A stretch of 64,000 nt of DNA from Bacteroidota bacterium (GTDB taxonomy: Bacteria; Bacteroidota; Bacteroidia; Chitinophagales; BACL12): positions 124,001 to 188,000 of the forward strand of contig JADJJZ010000006.1 in assembly GCA_016706255.1 (NCBI GenBank). The letters run 5' to 3'. Positions 42,689-50,239 of this stretch are shown in pieces. Each line of letters begins with the position of its first letter. Position 1 is the first letter of the stretch. The notes under the pieces are model-generated. The model ran no database searches, was not told the origin of the DNA, and saw only the letters and a list, made by a program, of their open reading frames with translations. The position numbers and the translations under genes are program-made.

Positions 42689-42762
42689 GCACGCCCAAAA
42701 TATTTTGAGCTAAATATTTATTATTTAAAAATTTGCCTAAAATCTTTGCAGTAAGAAAAACA

Positions 42763-44115
42763 TCATTTACTAATCCACAACGCAGGATCTAAAATCACGG
42801 TGTTTTTCCAGATTTCTAAATGTACTTCGGTTTTGCCTTCTTCGGGGTCTTCCCAGGCGGTGCCGATTTTTTGTTTGGTGGTTACTTTATCGCCGGCTTT
42901 TACGGTTACATTTTCTAAATTGGTGTATACACTGTAATACTCACCATGTTTTATAATTACACCTTTTTGAAATGCAGGATTAAAAATTACATTTACCACT
43001 TCACCTTCAAAAATACAACGCACTGCTGTGCCTTCAGTTGTTGCAATATCGATACCGTTATTTTCAACAATTACATCTTTTAATACGGGATGTGGATGTT
43101 TACCAAATCGCTCCGTTATGGTGCCACGTTCTACCGGCCACGGTAATTTGCCTTTGTTGCCGGCAAAGTTTTTTGAAATTAATTGCATTTCAGGGGTTAA
43201 TCCGAGATTTACTTTTTCGGTTGTAGCCTTTTCTTCAGTTTTTGCTGATGCGGTTTCTGTGGTTTTAGTTGTTGTTCCGGTAGTAGTAGTTTTTTGCTCA
43301 GCAGCTTTTTTAGCTTCTGCTTCTTTTATACGTGCTGCTTCTGCTGCTGCTTTTTCTTTTTCCTTTTTTATTTCTTCTGCAATTATACTTTGTATTTTAT
43401 TTTTTAATGCTGCGGCATCTTTTTTCTTTTTGTCGATTTGTTTCTTTAAATCTTTTTCCTGCGATTGTAATTTTTTTACAGCATCATCTTTTTTAGCTTT
43501 TTCCGCATCTAATTGTTTTTTCTCTTTTTCTTCTTTTGTCAGCAACGATTCCTTTTCCTCTTTTTCCTCTTCAATTATATTGAGTTTATGCGTTAAACTT
43601 TCACTTATTTCTTCAATGGCAGTAATTTGTTCTTTTCTGAAACTGTGAAACGAACGAATGTATTGCACCCGCTGAAAGGCTTCGTTGATACTATTACTGC
43701 TGAAAATAAAATGTAATGGTTTGTAATCCTGGTCGTTTAAGTAAGTATAATAAACCATTTGGGCATATTGTTTTTTTAATTCACTCATATCGCTTTGCAT
43801 GGCATTTATGGCTGAGGTTGTTTCATTTAACTCCTCATTTACACTATGCATTTGTTGTGCAATATTATTTATTACCTGCTCACGAACGTCAATTTTTCTG
43901 TTGAGTAGTTTTAATTCGCTGAGTGAATTTTCTTTTTTCTTTTTAGTGGAGTTTAATAAATCTTCAGTATCCTTAATTTCTGATTGTAATTTGCTGTATT
44001 TATTTTGTAAGCTTGCTTTATCGCTGTTTTGTGCATTCAACGACGAACTACCTGCAAAAAGTAATATTCCCAAACATGCTGCAATAAAATAAACCGGGCG
44101 ATTTGAAACGGGCAT
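42763..44115 (-). CDS. EnvC-like coiled-coil protein with degenerate M23 domain
   Basis: 450 residues from Met at 44115 (signal MPVSNRPVYFIAACLGILL..., ending near NAQ); an upstream frame to 44268 overlaps the DUF4292 gene. Two long coiled coils (about 30-130 and 165-265) precede a Lys/Ala-rich linker and an M23 domain (GKLPWPVERGTITERFGKHPHPV, quoted in part). Zinc ligands are partly lost: NNGIDIA replaces H-x-G-x-D and YTNL replaces H-x-H; only VHLEIW keeps its His. It probably activates amidases for septal peptidoglycan splitting. It ends a four-gene overlapping set. Confidence 0.85.
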   Translation of the reverse strand: MPVSNRPVYFIAACLGILLFAGSSSLNAQNSDKASLQNKYSKLQSEIKDTEDLLNSTKKKKENSLSELKLLNRKIDVREQVINNIAQQMHSVNEELNETTSAINAMQSDMSELKKQYAQMVYYTYLNDQDYKPLHFIFSSNSINEAFQRVQYIRSFHSFRKEQITAIEEISESLTHKLNIIEEEKEEKESLLTKEEKEKKQLDAEKAKKDDAVKKLQSQEKDLKKQIDKKKKDAAALKNKIQSIIAEEIKKEKEKAAAEAARIKEAEAKKAAEQKTTTTGTTTKTTETASAKTEEKATTEKVNLGLTPEMQLISKNFAGNKGKLPWPVERGTITERFGKHPHPVLKDVIVENNGIDIATTEGTAVRCIFEGEVVNVIFNPAFQKGVIIKHGEYYSVYTNLENVTVKAGDKVTTKQKIGTAWEDPEEGKTEVHLEIWKNTVILDPALWISK

Positions 44116-44134
44116 TATTAAACTGCCCTCGCCG

Positions 44135-44887
44135 TTAGTCGACCCGTTTGTATTTTGAGTTGACGTTAAATGTGAAGCCAAAAGGCTGGTCAAATTCCAC
44201 TTTGCTGAATTCAATATGTGCTGTAAGGTCATCTTGTGCATCGATAAATATGTTGCGTATAAACGCAAATTGCCGCCCTTCTATTTTCTCATAACCTTCG
44301 TAATTGAGTGTAAGGGTGCGTTTTGCGATTAAATCTTCGATAAACATACGGAGTATGTCATAATCGGAACTCAGCCATAAGGTGTTTTTATACACATCTT
44401 TTTCGGCTAATAGTACATATTTATCGTCACTTTCGCCCGTTGAAAGCACGGCGCTGTCGTAATAAACGGGATTGCCGACAATTAAATCCTGTAAATCGTA
44501 AAAATCGGCGTCGATATTAAAACTGGTTTTGATAAATTCAATTGAACGGGGCAGATATTCCTGGTTTAACCTGTCGATAATTTGAATACTGTCGGGGGTA
44601 ATTTTAACCCTTGCACCCTCCACACCTAAAACACGAAGCGACAAACCTATTACTGAATCTTTTAAAATATCAATCTGCGCCGAAAAACTCTGATTCATAT
44701 TTGGCGCAACTACATCCACTTTTGCCTTGCCGGTAAATGTTGTAAATGTTATCGCTTTTTCCCTGAGCTTATCATCTAATTCATAAGCAGATGCAGGTTT
44801 AACATTACGGTTAAATATGGTTTGCGTGGTTTTACACGACAATAACACTACAGTAGAAAAAAATATCAGTACAGCCGCTTTATTCAT
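44135..44887 (-). CDS. DUF4292 lipoprotein
   Basis: 250 residues from Met at 44887, whose ATG overlaps the TAA of the TPR gene; a start at 44917 is possible but less likely. The signal peptide ends VVLLSC (Cys19). Mature part: KAITFTTFTGKAKVDVV, DSVIGLSLRVLGVEGARVKITPDSIQIIDRLNQEYL (quoted in part), then DYDILRMFIEDL and IEFSKVEFDQPFGFTFNV. This order is that of DUF4292, whose fold resembles LolB/LppX lipid-binding lipoproteins. Likely an outer-membrane biogenesis factor. Confidence 0.85.
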   Translation of the reverse strand: MNKAAVLIFFSTVVLLSCKTTQTIFNRNVKPASAYELDDKLREKAITFTTFTGKAKVDVVAPNMNQSFSAQIDILKDSVIGLSLRVLGVEGARVKITPDSIQIIDRLNQEYLPRSIEFIKTSFNIDADFYDLQDLIVGNPVYYDSAVLSTGESDDKYVLLAEKDVYKNTLWLSSDYDILRMFIEDLIAKRTLTLNYEGYEKIEGRQFAFIRNIFIDAQDDLTAHIEFSKVEFDQPFGFTFNVNSKYKRVD

Positions 44888-45809
44888 ACAACATTTTATC
44901 ATTGATTTTTTTATCAATCAAATCTGATGCCTCACCTGCTTGTTTGGCTTTTTTCCAGTATTCAACTGCTTTTTCTTTATCTCCTAATTGATACAATGCA
45001 TCGCCATAATGTTCCAATACCACACCACTTTTATCGCCACCGTGTAATAATGCTTTACTCAGCCATTTTTCTGCTTCCGTATATTTTTTCTGCTGATATA
45101 AAATCCATCCGTAAGTATCTTCGAACGAACCATTGTCGGGCATTAACTGAATACTTTTTAACGACATTTCTGCAGCGCGTTCTAAATCCTGATTGCGCAG
45201 TGATAAATAATAGGCGTAATTATTTAATGTGTAAGCATTATTCGGAACTAATTCCAGGCTTTTTTCATAGGCTTCATCCGATTCAGTATGTTTTTCTGTT
45301 TCGTGATAAGCATCACCTAATGCAGTATACATATCGGCACGTAAACTAATGTTGGAAACGGTAAGTGGTAATCCGCGCTTCAACATTTTTATTCCGGCTT
45401 CGTAATTTTTAAGTTGATTATTGGCAACAGCATTAAAATAATAACTCAAAGGTTGGTTGGGATATAATTCTATTGCTGTTGTTGTTACTTCCAATAATGA
45501 ATCATATTTGCGTAAATCGGACCAGATATAAAATAATTTTATCCAAACATCATAAATATCACTTCTAATTTCAACCGAGTGGTTATAACTTTCTGATGCT
45601 TTTTGTAATTCACCTGCATAAAATAAAAAATCACCCTGCATCGCATAAGCCTTGGCATCAGCGGGATGTGCTTTTACCAGATAATTTGTCCAGTTGATTA
45701 CACTGTCTTTCATTACAAACCCGGGTTTATCTATTGAATCAACAAATAAAACCAGATAAAATATTTTTGTATCAATGTTACCTTCTTTATTTAAAAATGC
45801 TGTGCGCAT
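44880..45809 (-). CDS. TPR protein, C-terminal part (frameshifted)
   Basis: 309 residues from an internal Met. TPR motifs are clear: AYAMQGDFLFYAGELQKASESYNHSVEIRSD, ADMYTALGDAYHETEKHTESDEAYEKSLELVPNNAYTLNNYAYYL, TYGWILYQQKKYTEAEKWL, and YGDALYQLGDKEKAVEYWKKA (quoted in part). The bases upstream of its Met continue in frame as DLQFKKASLFQKAGDNIAYYDA, linking it to the lipoprotein at 46645. The gene probably makes one 588-residue TPR lipoprotein. Confidence 0.7.
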   Translation of the reverse strand: MRTAFLNKEGNIDTKIFYLVLFVDSIDKPGFVMKDSVINWTNYLVKAHPADAKAYAMQGDFLFYAGELQKASESYNHSVEIRSDIYDVWIKLFYIWSDLRKYDSLLEVTTTAIELYPNQPLSYYFNAVANNQLKNYEAGIKMLKRGLPLTVSNISLRADMYTALGDAYHETEKHTESDEAYEKSLELVPNNAYTLNNYAYYLSLRNQDLERAAEMSLKSIQLMPDNGSFEDTYGWILYQQKKYTEAEKWLSKALLHGGDKSGVVLEHYGDALYQLGDKEKAVEYWKKAKQAGEASDLIDKKINDKMLYE

Positions 45810-46645
45810 GGCATCATAGTAAGCAATATTGTCGCCTGCTTTTTGAAATAAACTTGCTTTTTTAAATTGTAAATCGGTATTATTGGTATCGGTTGCGAGT
45901 AAAATATCAAATGTTTTGCAGCTAATTCTGGCTGATTATTTTTTTCATAATATTCGCTGAGGTAACGCAAATACATCATGTTTTCAGGATCCATTTCCAT
46001 TAATGTTTGCATCCATTTAATGGCATCATCATAATCTCCTTTTAGTGCATATAAACGTTGTAATTCAAATACAACACCTTCATCATTTCCATTCAGCGTG
46101 CGTAAATCATTTATCGTTTTAATTGCATCTTCTAATTTCCCCGATTTTTCATAACTGTAAGCTAAACGATAATAAGTTTCATCTGTTGCTTTTCCTGCTT
46201 TTACTATTCCACTGTAAACTTCCGCAGCTTTAATATAGTTGGCAGAGTATCCTAAAATATCGGCATATAATAATTGGTATTCAACATTAACAGGGTCTAA
46301 TCGCACTGCATTTTTAATATATTCCTGCGCATCTGCAACCTGACCAAATTCATAAAATATTTTTCCGAGCTGATACATACTCGGTGCATTATTAGGATCG
46401 GCCTGAACAATTTTATTTAATAAATCTACTGCCTTATTGTATTCACCCAGTGCAATATGTTTACATGCATCAATATAATCGCGTTCAATACTAATAGAAT
46501 CTAACGGACGTTTCGATTTTGCAACCGAAACCGTACTTTTAGTGGGTGTTTGTTTTTGGGCAGATGTACTTCCCGAACAAGCGGTTACTACTAATAATGC
46601 AACACCAATTGCAGTAAAAATGAATAATTTGAGCGTTTTTATCAT
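45791..46645 (-). CDS. TPR lipoprotein, N-terminal part (frameshifted)
   Basis: 284 residues. The signal peptide ends LLVVTAC (Cys23). TPR motifs follow: ACKHIALGEYNKAVDLLNKIVQADPNNAPSMYQLGKIFYEFGQ, YADILGYSANYIKAAEVYSGIV, LAYSYEKSGKLEDAI (quoted in part). It leaves frame after PELAAK: adding one A to the run (plus T4 at 45914-45917) gives TFDILLATDTNN and enters the 45809 frame. Its ATG overlaps the stop of the nucleotidyltransferase gene by 4 nt. Confidence 0.7.
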   Translation of the reverse strand: MIKTLKLFIFTAIGVALLVVTACSGSTSAQKQTPTKSTVSVAKSKRPLDSISIERDYIDACKHIALGEYNKAVDLLNKIVQADPNNAPSMYQLGKIFYEFGQVADAQEYIKNAVRLDPVNVEYQLLYADILGYSANYIKAAEVYSGIVKAGKATDETYYRLAYSYEKSGKLEDAIKTINDLRTLNGNDEGVVFELQRLYALKGDYDDAIKWMQTLMEMDPENMMYLRYLSEYYEKNNQPELAAKHLIFYSQPIPIIPIYNLKKQVYFKKQATILLTMMPCAQHF

Positions 46646-47646
46646 GCCTGAGTACTGTAATCGCTTAAACTCAAATCGTCGGGTTTGCCTTGCAAGATGA
46701 CAAAACTGCCCACCATTGAATTCGCGATATTTTTATCTGCAATAGTAACTGAATTTTGCAGTATTGAATTTCGTATTAACGAATTTTTAACTGTTGAATT
46801 GCTTCCAATAGAAACATGTGGCCCGATTACCGAATTTTCGATGACTACATTTTCGCCAATATAACATGGTTCGATAATCACGGTATTGGTTTTTTTAACA
46901 GATGCTGCAATCAGATTTTCTTTACCCGATTTTAACTCCAGCACGCGCTGATTGGTATACACTGTTGCATCTTTATTGCCACAATCGAGCCATTCTTCCA
47001 CTTTTCCTGGTGTAAAGCGAAACCCTTTGCGTTTCATGCTTTCGAGCGCATTGGTAAGCTGATATTCACCTTTTTCTTTAATATTATTATCGAGCAGATA
47101 TTGCATTTCACTGCGTAATAAAGCACCATCTTTTACATAGTAAACACCAATAATTGCCAAATCGGAGACGAAATGATCAGGTTTTTCGACAAAATTGGTA
47201 ATTACACCATCATCATTAAGCTCAACCACACCAAAATTTTTCCAGTTGTCGACACGGTTTACCCAAATAATTCCGTCGGCTGAGGTATCAATTTTCAGGT
47301 CGGTTTTGAATAAGGTATCGGCAAAAGCAATAATGGTATGGCCTACCAATGTATCGCCGGCACATAAAATTGCATGTGCAGTGCCGAGTGGTTCATCCTG
47401 ATAACAAATTTTTCCTTTTGCACCCAGTTGCTCCGCCACACGAATTAGCATATCTTCCACTTCTTTCCCAAATCTGCCGACAATAAAAGCGATTTCCTCA
47501 ATTTTTTCATCGGTAGTCTGCGCAATATCCTCCACCAAACGCTGCACAATCGGTTTTCCGGCAACAGGTATCAAAGGCTTAGGGACAGTAAGCGTATGCG
47601 GCCTCATTCGTTTCCCCATTCCGGCCATTGGGATGATTATATTCAT
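46642..47646 (-). CDS. Sugar nucleotidyltransferase (NTP-transferase)
   Basis: 334 residues from Met at 47646 (MNIIIPMAGMGKRMRP). The nucleotide-binding motif is PMAGMGKRMRPHTLTVPKPL (GxGxR and KPL). IIAFADTLF carries the metal Asp, and WLDCGNK the other conserved residues of glucose-1-phosphate thymidylyltransferase-like enzymes. The C-terminal third is a left-handed beta-helix (IEPCYIGENVVIENSVIGPHVSIGSNSTVKNS, quoted in part). Probably makes an NDP-sugar for cell-surface glycan. The upstream frame to 47727 is untranslated. Confidence 0.85.
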   Translation of the reverse strand: MNIIIPMAGMGKRMRPHTLTVPKPLIPVAGKPIVQRLVEDIAQTTDEKIEEIAFIVGRFGKEVEDMLIRVAEQLGAKGKICYQDEPLGTAHAILCAGDTLVGHTIIAFADTLFKTDLKIDTSADGIIWVNRVDNWKNFGVVELNDDGVITNFVEKPDHFVSDLAIIGVYYVKDGALLRSEMQYLLDNNIKEKGEYQLTNALESMKRKGFRFTPGKVEEWLDCGNKDATVYTNQRVLELKSGKENLIAASVKKTNTVIIEPCYIGENVVIENSVIGPHVSIGSNSTVKNSLIRNSILQNSVTIADKNIANSMVGSFVILQGKPDDLSLSDYSTQA

Positions 47647-48087
47647 AGAAAGGTGTAAATTTTGACAAAGATAGTTAATGTACCGATGTACCAATGTGCG
47701 AATGTACCAATTGGGATGATGTGCCAATTGGAGAATATTTAAATGTTATAGAAGTAGATATATTTGAATGTTTCAATTGGAACAATTGCCAATTGGAACA
47801 TATGTAAATGGTTCCAAGACAAGGATACATTTACTGCGTGTTTAAATTAATGACATACTTGAGTAGTTGTTTTTTCAACAATTAAACAGTAATTATAAAA
47901 TCGGCTTTTTAAAATGTGCAATATTACATCATTAGGATTGCCCCCTAATATTAGCTTCGAAACCTAAATATTCACAATTCCGGCTGTTCATGGATGCATC
48001 TGCACATTTGGTGCGGCACCCGGCTGTTTAATTAGCACATCATCCGGCTGTTTAATTGGTACATTGGTACATCGGTACATCAGCACA
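47647..48087. other. Long intergenic region with inverted WACATTGG-type arrays
   Basis: 440 bp between the dUTPase and nucleotidyltransferase genes with no coding signal. It carries two oppositely oriented arrays of short GGTACATTGG/GCACATTGG-like units at 47676-47731 and 48050-48091, a palindromic CCAATTG-rich segment at about 47770-47800, and a repeated CGGCTGTTTAATT at 48021 and 48045. Confidence 0.6.
47666..47694 (-). promoter_or_regulatory. Promoter of the nucleotidyltransferase/TPR/DUF4292/EnvC set
   Basis: Minus-strand -33 TTG (47692-47694) and -7 TATCTTTG (47666-47673), 18 nt apart. The -33 is within the ACATTGGTACATCGG array. The -7 box lies 20 bp from the ATG at 47646, supporting that start. 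Confidence 0.55.
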
Positions 48088-48516
48088 TTAACCGGTCGAA
48101 CCAAACCCCCCATCCTTCCTCACAGTTTCATCAAGCGAATCTGTATTTTCCCAAACAACAACTTCGTGTTTGGCAACTACCATTTGGGCTATTTTGTCGC
48201 CGGATTTTATGGTGAAGGGGTTTTTGCCGTGATTTATGGCGATGACTTTTATTTCACCACGGTAGTCGGCGTCGATGGTGCCGGGACTGTTCAGCATGGT
48301 GATGCCGCTGTTTATTGCAAGTCCCGAGCGGGGGCGAATTTGTGCTTCATAACCTGCAGGTAATTCTATAAAAATACCCGTAGGCACCAGGGTTCTTTCG
48401 CCGGGTAATAGCACCATGTCTTCAGTTAAAAAAGCCCGTAAATCCATACCCGCAGATTGCGATGTGGCATATCCCGGATTCGGATTATTTGAGGTATTGA
48501 TAATTCGGATATTCAT
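48088..48516 (-). CDS. dut: dUTP diphosphatase
   Basis: 142 residues, typical trimeric dUTPase. The five motifs appear in order: AGMDLRAFL, PGERTLVPTGIFIELP, PRSGLAINSGIT, GTIDADYRGEIKVIAINHG, and the C-terminal RKDGGFGSTG. The catalytic Asp is in motif 3 (GTIDADYRG). It hydrolyses dUTP to dUMP to limit uracil in DNA. It lies between a flippase and a sugar nucleotidyltransferase gene, its usual place in Bacteroidota chromosomes. Confidence 0.95.
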   Translation of the reverse strand: MNIRIINTSNNPNPGYATSQSAGMDLRAFLTEDMVLLPGERTLVPTGIFIELPAGYEAQIRPRSGLAINSGITMLNSPGTIDADYRGEIKVIAINHGKNPFTIKSGDKIAQMVVAKHEVVVWENTDSLDETVRKDGGFGSTG

Positions 48517-48605
48517 GTCGTAAAGATAAGACCATTGTGTAAACGGTAAATAGGAAGATGGTGTTTATTAAAATAATTGCTTTGGGATTAATAGAATTGC
48601 TCCGA

Positions 48606-50087
48606 TTAATTTGCCTTTTTAACAATTAATTTTTTTAAATCGAGCCACCACGCAAAAACAAAAAATACAGCAATAAAAATAATGCGAATGAGCATTGAAA
48701 CAATAAAATTATCGATATGATTATGCAGCCATAATCCGATTAAACATAAAATTACCGAAATAACAATATAAGCAATTATTTTTCGCAGATTATAAGGCAC
48801 ATGATAATGTTTTTGTCCGATAACATGACTCATAATAACCATACTTAAATAACAAGTAAATGTTGCCCATGCAGCACCTGTATAACCAATTACTGGAATG
48901 AGGAAAAAATTCATAATTAAAGTAATTGCTGCACCACAAATCGGAATTATTGTTGCAAATGTTGTTTTGTCGGTAAGTTTATACCAAACACTCTGATTGT
49001 AATAAATGCCTAAAAATAAATTCGCCAATAACAGAATGGGTACTATGTGTAAACCTTCGTGATATTCTTTGCCGATTATTATTTTAAATACGTCGGGAAA
49101 CAATCCCACCCCTAAAAAAATAACGCAACAAACCACAACAAAATATTTCATCACCATGGCATATAAAGCAGGTGCATTTTTATCAGCGGAGCGACTAAAA
49201 AAGAATGGCTCCGCACCCATACGAAAGCCTTGTACAGCAAGCGTCATAAAGATGGATAGTTTGTAAACAGCGCTGTAAATACCCACTTGTTTCAGGTTCT
49301 CATCCAGCGTACCTGAACCCCAGTATTTCAACAAGACACGGTCGAGTGTTTCGTTAATCATTCCTGCCAATCCGATAATAATTAAAGGTGCACCGTATTG
49401 CATTAATTTTTTCCATATGGCTGTGTCAAATTTAATATGCAGCATGGATGGAATGAATATTAAAAATGTAACACCACTTGCAATTAAATTCGCAATAAAT
49501 ACATAAGCAATTCCATATTCCGGCTGATAGGTGAATCCGAATGGCTCAAATAATGTATAATTATTTTTTAATGCCGGCCAAAGGAAAAAGAAGTTTAATA
49601 AAATATTAATTAAAATATTTACGAGCTTAATGATAAAATATTTCCAGGGTTTATTTTCTAATCTTAATTGTGCAAACGGAATATTAACCAATGTGTCGAA
49701 ACCAATTATCAAAGCAAAAAAAACGATGTAATTATTTCTCCCCGGATAACCTAATTCGCTGGCAATGCTGCCTGATGAAAAAATTAAAGCACAAACAATT
49801 AAAAAAGTGGAAACAATCAGCGACAATTGTGATGATCCGAACACTTTATTTTTATCTAACCCATTATTATTATTTGAAGCAAAACGAAAGTATGCAGTTT
49901 CTAAACCGAACATGCAAATCACATTAATAAAGGTAACATAAGCATACATTTCAGATATAATCCCATAATCGGCCTGATTGGTAAAAACTCTTGTATGTAA
50001 TGGGGCTAATACATAGTTTAATGTCCGCACCAAAATTGTGCTCAAACCATAAATTGCGGTTACATTAGCTAATCGCCTAAGTGACAT
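48606..50087 (-). CDS. Polysaccharide/lipid flippase (MOP superfamily)
   Basis: 493 residues with about 14 transmembrane segments, fitting the MOP/MVF superfamily. LANVTAIYGLSTILVRTLNYVLAPLHTRVFTNQADYGIISEMYAYVTFINVI (quoted in part) is the typical first third of oligosaccharide flippases (Wzx/RfbX). GLAGMINETLDRVLLKYW and IYSAVYKLSIFMTLAVQGFRMGAEPFFFS are also characteristic. It probably moves lipid-linked sugars or lipid II across the inner membrane. It heads the minus-strand conserved block. Confidence 0.88.
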   Translation of the reverse strand: MSLRRLANVTAIYGLSTILVRTLNYVLAPLHTRVFTNQADYGIISEMYAYVTFINVICMFGLETAYFRFASNNNNGLDKNKVFGSSQLSLIVSTFLIVCALIFSSGSIASELGYPGRNNYIVFFALIIGFDTLVNIPFAQLRLENKPWKYFIIKLVNILINILLNFFFLWPALKNNYTLFEPFGFTYQPEYGIAYVFIANLIASGVTFLIFIPSMLHIKFDTAIWKKLMQYGAPLIIIGLAGMINETLDRVLLKYWGSGTLDENLKQVGIYSAVYKLSIFMTLAVQGFRMGAEPFFFSRSADKNAPALYAMVMKYFVVVCCVIFLGVGLFPDVFKIIIGKEYHEGLHIVPILLLANLFLGIYYNQSVWYKLTDKTTFATIIPICGAAITLIMNFFLIPVIGYTGAAWATFTCYLSMVIMSHVIGQKHYHVPYNLRKIIAYIVISVILCLIGLWLHNHIDNFIVSMLIRIIFIAVFFVFAWWLDLKKLIVKKAN

Positions 50088-50239
50088 GAAGGGTAAAGTT
50101 AAATATTATTGAATTAGAGGCAGGTGCCTGTTCCGGGAACGCGTCAAATCTGCTGCTTGCTCTGTATTTTAATGGAGAAACGCGGGTTTTCTTAAAAAAT
50201 TGCCATTTTTACTTAATTTAGTAGCCATTATCCAAGCCT

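Larger units (their letters stand above)
42113..42762. other. Gene-free repeat block at the accessory/conserved boundary
   Basis: 650 bp with no coding signal but five structured elements: copy 3 of the 50-bp repeat (42205-42255), two long inverted repeats (42308-42366 and 42418-42472), and two hairpins (42592-42622 and 42638-42688). It separates the small-gene tract from the conserved envelope cluster. Confidence 0.7.

Noticed and set aside
43028..43648. Plus-strand frame of 206 codons
   Set aside because: It is antisense to the Lys/Ala-rich coiled coil of the EnvC-like gene; low-complexity Ser/Phe-rich product with no domain.
42763..44115. Active M23 peptidoglycan peptidase
   Set aside because: Key zinc ligands are replaced, so an EnvC-like activator is more likely.
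44116..44268. Upstream extension of the EnvC-like gene
   Set aside because: It overlaps the end of DUF4292 and lies before a normal signal peptide at 44115.
50088..50239. Origin of replication at the point where gene direction switches
   Set aside because: No DnaA-box cluster, no dnaA or dnaN nearby, and minus-strand genes resume within 6 kb.
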